From NCBI RefSeq assembly GCF_022539665.2, contig NC_081332.1:6476303-6540302 (forward strand): a stretch of DNA of 64,000 bases, read 5' to 3'. The stretch is from Daphnia carinata. Taxonomy: Eukaryota; Arthropoda; Branchiopoda; Diplostraca; Daphniidae. The notes below the pieces were generated by a model that searched no databases, was not told where the DNA came from, and worked only from the letters and a program-made list of their open reading frames with translations. Positions 1-18,900 of this stretch are shown here, piece after piece. Both the position numbers and the translations under genes were made by a program. How positions within the stretch are numbered: position 1 is the first letter of the stretch; every line of letters begins with the position of its first letter.

Positions 1-1924
1 AAAAAGGATACGAAAACCTAGTAAACACATTTGATTTTAAGTTGCATAAAGTCCTCCAATACTCGCTGGAAAAGGAATAGCTGTTCAGACTAATCCGAAC
101 TCTTAAACTGTTCGTAGGACTTGGGTTACGTTTTTTCGGAAACGAACAATGGCAATTAGAGGCTGTTATAAAGACAATAACAATAGATTTTTTTATGAAT
201 CGCTGCCTAGTGTGCAAATATCTTGTAGTCCCACAACAACTATATCGACTTTAGCAAAAAAATGAGCGTACCATTTACCTAGTTATAATTACAAATGTAA
301 GCACTGTACACCGGAAAAATCTCTGTATTGCAAAGCGCTTCTTATACGAATGTTTGTCTTTTGGCAGCCTATTATAAGTCGAATCAGCGGCTTAATAAAG
401 TGGAACTGTCAACACGCTGGGGTAGAAGGGGACAAAAATGTGTATTTGCTGCCACTGTCGAGTTAATTGTGATTTTTCCTTATATTACGCCTGGTAGGGC
501 TCGAGGGGGTGTGTCGTCCAGGGCCATCAAGGGTGGAAATGTACTACTAGCCGCACAGGGGATGCGGGAGGGGGCGCAAAAGAATAATATTGTGTCTATA
601 ACACCCCCGTCCTCCAAGCCCGTAAAAAAATAATAAATAAATAAATAAAAATAACGCAGGGGAAAAGTGCTGCAAAAGTGGGGAGAAGGTTACAGAACCC
701 CAAATCAGCATATGTTATAAAGGGGGCGCGTGCGGATGAATGTCTGATCCCCTTTGATCATAGGAGGGGAACCTATTCCAACGGTCTTGTACACCCAACG
801 TCGGGAGCCTACGTCTTTTGTGCATGTAGCCTCCAGTAAGGGTGTTGCCGTGGGATTATGTCAATATAAAAGCTGTCACCTCTGATTCCCGACACACTTC
901 ATCACTGCAAGCATCTAATATAGGAAGCTGCACGCGCCCTGCTTCGGTACGTATGCTGCAACAACCTTTTTTTTTTTTGCCAGCTATCCCGCAGAGAGAG
1001 CACGGGAAACCATCCGGGAATCAAAGTTTCATTAAATCAGGAAAGTTGTGGCTGTCCGCGTTGCATCTCTCCGGGCGTCATTGGCCCTTGTCAACTGGGT
1101 TCACTATACAGCCTTCACTTTGACATTTTCAATACGTATATTGCTTGCTATAGATCTCTGCTGCGTATATATATACCAGGTTTGGCGGTGTTGCGTAATA
1201 TGCTAATGAAATGAGACAAAGACTCTTGCCGTGCATATATTGGTTTCCGAATGGATTTTATTCATTTTTGCAATCAAATACGATGAAATATTGGACAGCT
1301 ATTATATTTTTTTTTCTTTTGTTTGCATTGCACGATGCTATCGTATTAAATTCGAATCGTACGAAATCATAAACAGTCGGAGGAGTCGATATGATTAGAC
1401 ATGCGATTGTTATTGTTATTATTTTTATTTTTTTTTTTTTTTTTTCGGGTTTTAAATATTATCGTGTATCAGTCTAGATGAAGAAAAATGAAAACAAACG
1501 AAAAAAAAAACTATTACAAAACAAAATGGGGTGACAAGACTCGAGCCAAATATAGGCATAATGATTAGGACAAATGAAAATGTATGTATACAGTATAGAC
1601 ATTCAGTTGCACGGGATTGAAATTGCACGATGAAACCGTGCCACTCACGAATCGCAACAGATTGCATGACATATCCAAAAGAAAGAAAACAATATCAAAC
1701 GCAGGTGACAGGGGGAGAAATTGCGTAGACCGACGGGCTACATATTTACATCCTTACATTTATTGAACGGCCAGGATACTTCAGTTCTGTATTCCACTGC
1801 AAATAAAGAATGAAATGGGCCTTAATTTTTTTTTCTGTTTCTTGACGTCTAATTTAAAAAATCTTTACTCGTCTTTTTCGAGTCATCACACAAACGCCTG
1901 CTGACTTTTTGAGAATAAGAATTA
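1..1924. other. 3' flank of the Pitx gene, no gene seen
   Basis: AT-rich, with homopolymer T and A runs (about 1425-1446 and 1502-1509). Open frames here are short, low in complexity and lack splice context or recognisable domains. The part nearest 1925 should be the 3' UTR of the Pitx gene on the minus strand. Confidence 0.6.
1759..1764 (-). terminator. candidate polyadenylation signal for Pitx
   Basis: AATAAA on the minus strand about 160 nt beyond the Pitx stop codon. The position suits a short 3' UTR. In AT-rich DNA this hexamer is common, so this is only a candidate. Confidence 0.35.
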
Positions 1925-9113
<7,189 letters not shown>

Positions 9114-10744
9114 CACGACGCAGTCGCTTTCACAGGCAAAAGGGAAAAGGGAGAACAAAAAACACTTGTAGAAAGTAGAGAATTCTTTTCTAGTTTCCTT
9201 TTTTGATTTTGCAAAGGGAGGAAGAAGAAACGATTGTTTTGTTTTTCTGTCCTCTTTTGCTTCGGGTGTTATGGTCGTCGGGATTGGGAGAGTGGTGATG
9301 TAGAAGCACGCAGCAGCAATTCGATGCCGATCAACGAGGACTTTGGAAATAAGACCCCCGAAAAGCTTCGGTGGATCTTTGGGTCGGAATCTCGGGTTCA
9401 ACTAACCCGCAAAGCCCCCCGGTTGGAATTAAGCGGGATTGTACGGAGACGGTCCGGCAACGAAAGAGTGGGGTAGTAACTGAAGCGGCAGTCAGCAGTA
9501 GCTATACGATATGGAAGAGTCACTAGTACCGCTAGAGCCTGTCGGATGAACGGACAAGAGGCAAGCAAATGGGAGGAGCTTGTTGCGTCGACGTCGAAAT
9601 GACTCGCCAACTTGCTGGTTCAACGCCAATGCCAAAAGCCAGAAGAAACAAGAGCTAGGAGCAGCACGGCGACGGCAACAGTGATGCTCAATCGTCCGTG
9701 CAAGTTCAGTGCCACAGTCAAAGAAAGAAAGTTCCAAAACCTGCTGTTGCCAAATGAAATCAATTCGGCCTTTTCGTAAAGTGGATTCGAGATCGGCAAA
9801 AGGACAGTCTGGGAACTGTTTGTACGAGTTAAAGCCCAACAAGCCGCTGGAATACCTATATGGCCTGAGCTATAGGCGGTGGCCAATGTCAGTGAGAGAT
9901 TTTGAGTCTATGGCCTATAGTAAGGAAAAGCCAGGCACGCCGAAATACACACACATACACACACACACGCACGCACAAGGAAAAAGAAACAGAACCAAAC
10001 ACATGCACACACCAGACCAGTGATGAGGCGAAGCTGTGCTCCGAATGCGGCGGATTAGAGCCGAGCTCACTCTCTAATCTGGCCGGGCTCTGGCTGCGAT
10101 TTAGAAGCGAGACGCAGCTAATATATCATGCCACCTTGTAGGCTACCACCCTACCGACCTAGTATATACACACACATACACAGAGATATTTACTGTACAC
10201 ACCCAGCAGGAAGCATATCGGGTCGTGAGGTGTTGGACTGGTCTTGGCTGCCGGTGGGCAGACCATATCGACTCGGCGTAGAAATAAGCGCAAAAGGATC
10301 TAACCACTCCCGACTCTTAGCGCCGCCCATCACGTATTGCCTCTTGCAAGCCCCCCAATTCTTAGTCTGCTGTTTGGAACGGGGCTATGGCTGCCCTGGC
10401 TGACGGTCCCGCTTCAGTCATTCGTTCCGACCAATAGCAGCGAATGGAGAGGCCATTGAGTAGGCGGAGCTTGAAAACGGTTTCGTTCTTGATCCCCTAG
10501 AGCTTTTCTTATAGCCCTGTGGATTTGACTGCTCCTTCTGCCGCTGCGCGCTATTCTTTATATCATCAGAGTTACAACGGGGCTCTCTTTCTCTACTCCC
10601 TACTCTCTCTCTCTCTCTTTTCTCTGTTATTCATGGCCTTAGCACGCGACAGAGAACGGAAAGCGGGATCTAGTGGGATTTAGGACCAGACATTCGCCGA
10701 CCATCTTTTCCTACTCTCCCCCTCATCGTCTTTCACATGCACAT

Positions 10745-10779
<35 letters not shown>
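10745..10779. repeat. compound (AC)n(AT)n microsatellite
   Basis: A run of about eight AC units passes directly into about ten AT units. It lies upstream of the Pitx start and is likely variable in length. Confidence 0.9.
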
Positions 10780-11129
10780 ATGCTGTATGTACAGTACCAG
10801 TTCTGTGTTTGTGTCGAGGGGCGTTTTTTTGTTTTTCTTTTATTTTTCATTTTTTCATTTCACTGCCCTTATAGTACCTACACACACTCCACTATTTCCA
10901 AGTTAAAGTGTGCTGTAGATCTCTTCTTTTTTTGTTTTGTTTTTGTTTTTTCAGTTATCAAACAGTATAGGGATATGAACGTTGAGGCGTGTCGTACTTC
11001 TAAATTCGGCTAAAGAACACACTAACCTCTTGTTCTCAACTATACAATTGAGGACCAGACCAAAACCAGTAGTTCGCTTTCCCGTATACTTTACTCGTTA
11101 GCGAAAGCTAGGCCAAAATCAATACCAAC

Positions 11130-11155
11130 ATATATACTGTATATACAGTATATAT
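11130..11155. repeat. 26-bp perfect palindrome
   Basis: The segment equals its own reverse complement over 26 bp, centred between 11142 and 11143, with the core CTGTATATACAG. It may be a simple AT-rich hairpin or a dimeric binding site. No gene lies nearby. Confidence 0.85.
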
Positions 11156-14100
11156 AGATCCAAAAAATATGCTGCAGCAGAATGCAGCCAAATGTCACAA
11201 TGGGCCATACCATGCACAGCCTTGTTTTTTTTTCATCGTTTTTATTACTAATTTGGTTGGGAGGGAGGTTATAGGAGCAGGGAGGTTTATGGGCAATTTG
11301 ATGAAACCGAAAAGTATATACAGAGCATCTAGCCAACAAGGTTGCGGATTTATGGGTAGTTGTACGTTCCTTTTGCATCAGGACCAAATGGGCAGCCATT
11401 TTAAATAGTAAAATGAACATATCGAAGAATTTCTTCATCAAATTATTTGTGTTTCCTATAGACTTCTCATCATTATTAGAGGGAGGGGGAATTAAAAATA
11501 ATTTTCTTATTTTTTATTTTTGGCTTCCTCACCGTTAATCCTTTGCTTGTAGTACAGGCTAAGCAATATTTTAAATATAGCTATGTAGCTTACAGGCGAT
11601 AAGGATGTGCTTCTAAAGGATTTAACAGAGACACGTAAAACGCGCAATAAAAAAAGGAGGCATTAATTTGCTTGTAGAAAATGAAAAAAAAGTGAGAGGA
11701 AAACTGAAATCGTTAACACAAATAGAGCTTTTGCAGCCAAAAATCAGTCATTGTTTTTACCGTCGTAATATATTGTGAAGTTAAGACTTGAATATAGCCA
11801 TCACTTCCAAATGAGAATAAGCTGTAACGGAGAAGCGGGGGCACTTAGCAAGAGCCCGATATAATGTAGTCAGTTAAAGGATTTACGCGGTTATGAAAAA
11901 TGGGTAGACTATATAGAGCACGAAAACGGTTTACTATTATTTCGTCATCTGTTTTCTGCGTCATTTACTCGTCTTCATCATTTCGCTTACGGTGACTTAA
12001 AGCATTTTGCTGGATTACATAGCTGTTCATCAGACCAAAAATTAAACTAGGCCTATACGTTACACTGCCGTTTGCCAAATTTCTTTCGAGGACTTGGAGT
12101 GCTATAGCCTCTATCACGAAAAGACCATTGACTACGACTATATGTAGCAATCGCGCATTAATATTGGGCTTCCGTGATTAGACAAATAACGTAAGCTTTG
12201 TTTCATAACATCTTGCGTCCACGTTGCACGAAGTGGCTGCTAATCTATTCTACATCATCAAAGCGAATTAGTAGCAAAGTAGAAGCTTCTTTACATATGA
12301 CTAGGTCTAGTTTAATAGCCCGAGAAATTAGTATTAAACCACTAGTGGACGTAAAAACCAAAAATTGTGAAACCTCCATGTGCTCTAGAGTGCACATTCA
12401 GTTTAACAATGAGTAAGGTGATTCCTGTGGTACAAACGTCACCTAGTATGGCTATTCACTATGGTCCATATCAGAAAATTATTTACTTTTAAAAAAGCTT
12501 CGCACTTTAGTGATAACGATGTCTTATAGGCTACTGAATTTTGATTGGAATTATACAGATTGTGTCGGGAATATTTTTCCCCTTCAAGTTTCGATTCTTC
12601 GGACGAGTAAAAGAATTAGATTCCGCTGGGCTGGATGACGGCGTTGCGTCAACAGTCTTGCGAGAATAAAAAACGTGCTGAAGCGCAATGAAAGGCCAAT
12701 TTCGTTCATCGGTCGGTCGGAGGAAAACTGGCAGATACAGCAAGTGCATTCTGCAGCCTCCGTGATAAATGAAAGTCTTGATTGAATGACACTTTATATA
12801 TCCGCAGTCTCCTGAGGATATATGAGGGCTGATAGTAAAGCTTTTTTTTTCTCGTCTTTTCTTTTGGATTGAGTAGCGGAAAAAATATAGGATGACACTG
12901 ATAGAAGAAAAATCATTTTACGAGGCTCACTTGGAGGCGCAGGCTGGCCCGTTCCCAGCATCACTGTGCATACAACCCATCGCGGAAGGCCTTACAAAGC
13001 GAGGGGTGCGGGGTCCGCCTTTGACATGTCATTATGCAATGTTGTCTGTGTCTCAACTGTCAGCAACTGTCGGGGTTAATCAGCTGTGCAGGTGAAATAT
13101 AACAGATTACATTTGAATGATTTAGCGTGCCTGGATATCTTTTTTTTTTCGTTTGCGGAGGTTGTTTGAGGCCGTCAGCTATATAGCCTATAGCTGCTGT
13201 GACTGCGCCTTATCAGTCAGTGAGAAAGAATGGCGGATGATGGGCGGAGGGTAAAATGGGGCGAGAGAGAGAGGCAAGGGCGGCGGGAGAGACGTGAAGT
13301 GTACTGCGCGCGTAGCCGAGCGGAAAATGGCCGACACTTGCTCCGTTCCCAAAGCGCTGTATACAGTAGCAGCAAGGGAGGAAAGAAAACAAGGGGGGAA
13401 TTGAGAAAAGGGAGGAGGTATCGTAGTGCCATATCTTTTTTGAAATTATTATTATTTCGTCTTTTCGGATCATTTGTATTCGTTATTTTTTTTTTCTCTC
13501 AAAATTTTCGTCATTTATCAATGTCGACTAATTGAGTTCTATTCACAACGAATGTGATTGACGTTATAGATTTGAAGCTGTTTTACAACATTAAGCCTAA
13601 TAATAAAAAATAAAAACGCGGAAAAAGACATCGCCGTATATGCAGGTATTATCTTACTAAATGTGGTCTATCCTTTTTTTTTAAATCCATTTTATATGAG
13701 ATTAGAAGATAAGACACCTCTTTAGTAGCAAGCGAACCTTACAAATTTAGACATGGTTAAAATAAGGGGTTTGTAAAACGATAAGAGTTTCTTAGGGACT
13801 ACGTGTGAAACATTGTTTAACTACCTAAGAAATTCTCGGATAAGTGGCAAAATTCTAGGGCAAGGCCGCTCTTTAAAAGTAACAAAGAAAAAGTAAGGAG
13901 GGAGCGGAGAGCGCAGGAGATATGTAAAGCAAAATCCTATCTAAACACCTTCGGTCACAAAATGCTGAGTACCGTGCTGAGTGCTATGGTGTGGGTGGCT
14001 GGTTTGTATTGTAAATGCCTGTCTCTGGGCTATCGAGCACGCGCCACTGTGAAAACAAATCTCGTTACTTTAGATTTGTAATCCTTTGGTTTTCAATCCA

Positions 14101-17100
14101 ATTTTCAAGAACACTGAAATCTATAACAAAAGACCCATTATTTCCACGGCATTCGTCAATGTATAACAAGTTTTTTTTTTTTAGTACAAGCATCGTGCAA
14201 AACTATAAAAACACTTCAGAAAGTTCCATCAGAGCACAACCGTTTTAACTCGCCTTCCCACGACAGCAGTGCTGCTGCATTTATCGATCAATATGGCGCT
14301 ATAAGGGGGATGGCGTGCGAGTATAATTTACAATCGAGGTAAAACGGTACGACAGGATCATCTAAAATCGGAGAAAACCGCGGGAAGTGTTGTTCGCATT
14401 TTATTTGAACAACCAGCAGTATTTGGTTTCTGTGTGCAATCCACAGGCTGTAATACGGTAGATAAACAGAGCCATAAAATTGTGTGCAGAGTTCGGGTCG
14501 GCGGCGGCAAGATCTTCTGTACCCATTTTACAAGCGTTTCATTATCCGTTGGTTAATCTCTGTAAGTAACAATCATAGTTACGAACCAAATGGCATACAA
14601 GATGCACAACAAATGATATTTCAATGCAGTCTACTTCAACTGAGTTGTATTTCAACACTCGTACAATCCGTCGAGGCTTTAATGCTCACCAATCTGTGGC
14701 AGCATATGATAACAAAGACGTGCTAGATATAATCGTCAACAGCTTGAAGCAGTCCTCTAACATTGTTCTTATTTTTGTGCATAGAGTTTTTTTTTGAAAT
14801 GTTTGAACGAAAGTTTCAAGAACAACCACTGTGGGCGTTTTTTTATAACTGTTTCCTCGTTCTGGATAATAATTTACAGAGTAGATATGCAAGAATTACC
14901 ACAGATTCCTTAGCGGATCGTGTCTGAGCCTGTTTTAAGTGCATTGTCACGTAAGCTCCTTTCACGACATGTCATTTCATCGTAAGACTAGAACTATAGA
15001 CCACATCGTAGGTTTCATCCTCAAGTTCTTCTCGGATCATCAGATCTCGTCCGCTTTGCTGCAAATCCCGTAATTTGTAGCGAACGTGTCGAAAGGATTT
15101 TGAGGTCCATTTGAAATAATCTGCTTAAGCTAAAGGCTCAATATTGTCATGAAATATTGTTTTTACGCATCACCGTCAATGCAATATTGATGGCGTTCAT
15201 CAAACAACAATTTCTTCAACGCGTCAGTTGCATAAGAAAACCATGCGCTTGTTTGCTACTTTTAGTACTGCATAGATTTTAGGCTAAACCCCAGAAAATC
15301 CACCAAACAACTGTCGATCAACGCAAGTGTATTTGTTACACTAAGGAAGACTTGAAGGGCTTCTTTGTTTTTTTTGTGCAATAGTATAGCACAACATCTA
15401 GAGAAAGCAAAGACGCTTGTCGGAACAGAAAAGTTAAGAGACGAACAAAACGTTATCAATCGTTAGACCGTTGCAGAAATCTTATTCTCATGCAGATCAT
15501 CTTTCACTATAGGCCTAGTATGTAGAACCCCTCGTTCATAAGACTATCGACGTTTGGTTTAAGTTTCAGTATAGCCCTCGCGTGATATGTGTATATATAC
15601 TCTGTATTCTGCTATATGTTTCAACCTAAGCCACCCCACCCTTTGCAGCCATCGCTCTTAATCCTGGGCAGGATCAACTTGGCTTTGCGCCGGGTCTGTG
15701 TTTTTCCTCGTTAAAATCTGCTTCAGCAGCCGCAGAATGGACCACCTGGACACTTTGGAAAGCACATCAATCTCCCAGTTCCGAATTGTCTTCCGCCGTT
15801 GTCTCTCCTCTTTTTTCTTCTTTTTCGTTGTTCGCGTGCACATATTATGTGCTGCCCGTTCAATGAATACAAGATAGAATGGCACTTCTAAACTCATAAT
15901 GTTATAAGCATCAAGCTAAAGGGAAAAGATCAACGGTTCATATTTTGAAAATGCGACGCGCATGGGTTTATGCGAACCATTGTCGATGTTGTACAACAGA
16001 CGTTCGATTTAATTTATGATTTTCTAGATTATATGGCGTATTTGTAGGCGGATCTGACTGCAACACGATGTCCGACAAGAATCATAATGTATTGGATCTC
16101 GAGAATAGATGCAACAATGCAGCAAAAAGCGGATGACACTGCCACATCCTTTTGTGTAGTCACACCCTCTGACACGCCTACTTCAACACAATTCCCAACA
16201 AAAGAAAAGAAAACGCTGCTGGGGATGCTATGAAGTGCCCTTTATACAAACATTTTTTGAATAAAAACAAAGTCCTGTTTTGGTGTTGTAAGTGAACAGT
16301 AGCAACAAATCAGGAAGAGCTATTTTTAGAGAAAATGTAAAAAGATGATCCGGATCCTTTTTTTTTTTTTTTTGCTTTGCCGAAATGATATAACACACCA
16401 GGCAGAAGTTATGGGGAACGAGTATTTTTTTTCTTTCTCTTTTGTATGGCTGAAATGGACCAGATGTGGAGTTAGAAAGATCGATTAGCATTTCAAATTG
16501 CATGGAACCGTTTAGGATCGTTTTAAAGGGGAGGGGATTCCATCAATTACTTAACTCGGTTATTTTGAAGTCAACTTGACAGACTGCTCACGCTTTAAAA
16601 AAACAAACCACACGTCAGGGAATACCCAACAACATGTACCGAAACCGCCATCCTCAACGTCCGATTATTAAACGATTTTTTCTTCCAGCTATGCAACCCA
16701 TATGGTGTTTTTTTTTCCTAACACGATTCAAATGGAAATTGCTGGAAATTTGAGGATAATTTAAATTTCCCTATCTAGACTGTTAATTTGGAATTAAAGA
16801 TACAATTTGTCATGTGCGTTAAAATACGACACAATATGAATATTTATGGTATTGGACTTTGAGTCTCAGGAGGCAAAATCGGTAATGGAAACTCCACTAT
16901 CGCTACGGAACACTTTCAAAGCAATTAGGCCTACCTATAAGTCATTCCTCTTGATCTCCTCTTTCTCCACTTGAACTAGTTTCTTATTACATTATAAATA
17001 AGACCGAAAAACAGTGTGGCATCAGGCATTTAATTTTTCAGAGCTATCTGAACTATTAAACTTGAAGGAAGTTTTCACAATTTGCATGTATAATTGATAT

Positions 17101-17537
17101 CCATAAAATCCTAAATACATAAATTTTTTTCTGTTAACACGTTCTACATTAGTAAAAATACAAATTACGTTCTGGTAAAAAACTGTTTGACAGTTACTGA
17201 TAATATGATTGTTTTGTAAGCGTTATGTAGTTAGCATAATGGGTTTGTAATACATGAGACAGAACCTTAAGAGTCTTTTTTCATACAAAAGATATAGAAG
17301 CTGTAACAATTTCATATGATGGAAGTTAACAGTATCATTATTGGTGTAATTTCTGACGGTATCGGTGCGATAGGAGCAGATGCTGAACTATGTTGCAAGT
17401 GTGTCCAATGGAATCACTAATCAATGAATAAGGAAAAACAACTTAAACGCCATCTATCAGACGCTGGCAAAACAAGAAAATAAGTTTCGCAACACCACAC
17501 TACGTTGCGCTATGTCATAATAACAACAAATTCAGAA

Positions 17538-18721
17538 ATGGCAGATTTGGACGAGGGATCTGAAACAGTTTCAGCGTTATTTGACAAAGGGTTAAAAATA
17601 TATTATGGATTATGTGATACCATGGATCCGTCGAACAGCCTTGAATACCAGGTTTGTAAATGACATTTTATTTTGATATTTTTTCATTTCTTAAATGCCA
17701 TGATTTAAATCTGTGGCAGGCAAAGGTTAAAATGTGCATTCACATATTGGAGGATGCAACACGACTTGTTAGCGCCCTAGGACTCTTCAGTAGCAATGAA
17801 AATGTCGACGAAGTTGCAACGAATGATATAAAGTTTTTCCTGTTGCCGGTGCTTTTGGGAGACCTGAGCCTCAAACTCAACTCTGATGATCGTTTGAATA
17901 TTCTTAATGTTGCTGAAGTTTATTTTCAAGACTTTCTACAGAGGTGCAAGGAATATTCTGTTGGTGGGGTAGATATCCCAGACAGAGATCAGCTTGTAAA
18001 ATTTGAAGAGCCACCAAGGCATCCTGGCCCAATGGGGTTTGAAGAAATGGCTCGACAAAGAGAAGAGAAGATCAGGAAATTCAGGGAAGCAAAAGACTTG
18101 GAATCAAAACTAGTGGAATTGAAAAGAGCTCTTGAAAATCCTAGTTCTGATGAATCCACAACACGGGATTACTACATTCTCCTGATGAAAAAATTCATTT
18201 TCTCAACAATTGAAGAACTGAAATCTATATCTCAGGAAAAGCCTATTGTTGAGCACTTGAATAAAATCAGAAAAGAAGGTCCTGATGCCAAGAAACTACC
18301 TCCATATGTTAGTAAGCCCCTAAAACCCATCATCATTACGAGGGATGCCATGCAAAAGGCAGTTTATGGATTAGGGTATCCTAGCATTCCTGCAATGACA
18401 GTGGAAGAGCTTGTTGATCAGCGAATGAAGGAAGGATGGTATGTAGATAATAACGATTTAAACTATTTGGAGCATCTATGTAAAACGTATTTAAATGAAA
18501 CTAGGTATGGAAAGTTAGCTGGATCATCTGGTAATGCGCGCTCCCTGCTAGATGAAGCGAAAAACACAGAAATGGCTGCTTTACAGGCAGAGAAAGAAGA
18601 ATTAGAGAAAGAGAGGAAGACAGAGCAGGATGAAGAAGAACAGCTTACTCATGCTCGCCAATTTGACGACTGGAAAGATGACCATCGGAGAGGCTACGGA
18701 AATCGGCACAATATGGGTTGA
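17538..18721 (+). CDS. IGBP1/Tap42 family PP2A-binding regulatory protein (alpha4)
   Basis: Two exons, 17538-17651 and 17720-18721, separated by a 68-bp GT-AG intron and joined in phase 0, encode 371 residues (human IGBP1 is about 340). The N-terminal half is the all-helical TAP42 repeat region; family residues include FDKGLKIYYGL early on and FFLLPVLLGDLSLKL around residues 80-95. The middle is charged and helical, and the C-terminus ends in the very conserved DDWKD...GYGNRHNMG tail. The family binds and stabilises the catalytic subunits of PP2A, PP4 and PP6 and links them to TOR signalling in the cytosol. The start codon follows the context CAGAAATGG, and the frame before it is not needed by homology. 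It converges on the HURP-like gene, with stop codons only about 180 bp apart. Confidence 0.95.
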
Positions 18722-18900
18722 ATCTCATTTCCGCGGAACAAAGAAATACAATTTTGCTTGTGTTCAGCATTTATATTGTTGGAGTAAGATATAATATGAC
18801 ACGCTCTATAACTGAAATACTCCATATTTTATAAGGGAAAATTATGGAAAATGAAACGTAAAAACGAAACGTAAGCCGTGTTTACAGCGAAAGATACAAT

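Larger units (their letters stand above)
9114..17537. other. 8.4 kb without a confident gene upstream of Pitx
   Basis: Only short shadow frames are seen. The part near 9114-10700 is relatively GC-rich and contains CA and CT microsatellites (about 9948-9976 and 10601-10618), so it probably holds the Pitx 5' UTR and promoter. From about 11 to 17.5 kb the DNA is AT-rich with no domain-bearing frame, tRNA or transposon signature that I can see. Its position between a developmental homeobox gene and a housekeeping gene suggests distal regulatory DNA; this is inference. Confidence 0.5.

Noticed and set aside
9114..9401. Upstream extension of Pitx exon 1 frame
   Set aside because: The frame stays open but has no ATG above 9113, and its residues do not look like a Pitx N-terminus.
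10052..15664. GGATTA/TAATCC sites (for example 10052, 11536, 15659) as Pitx autoregulatory sites
   Set aside because: This 6-mer is expected about once per 2 kb on both strands; the number seen is no more than chance.
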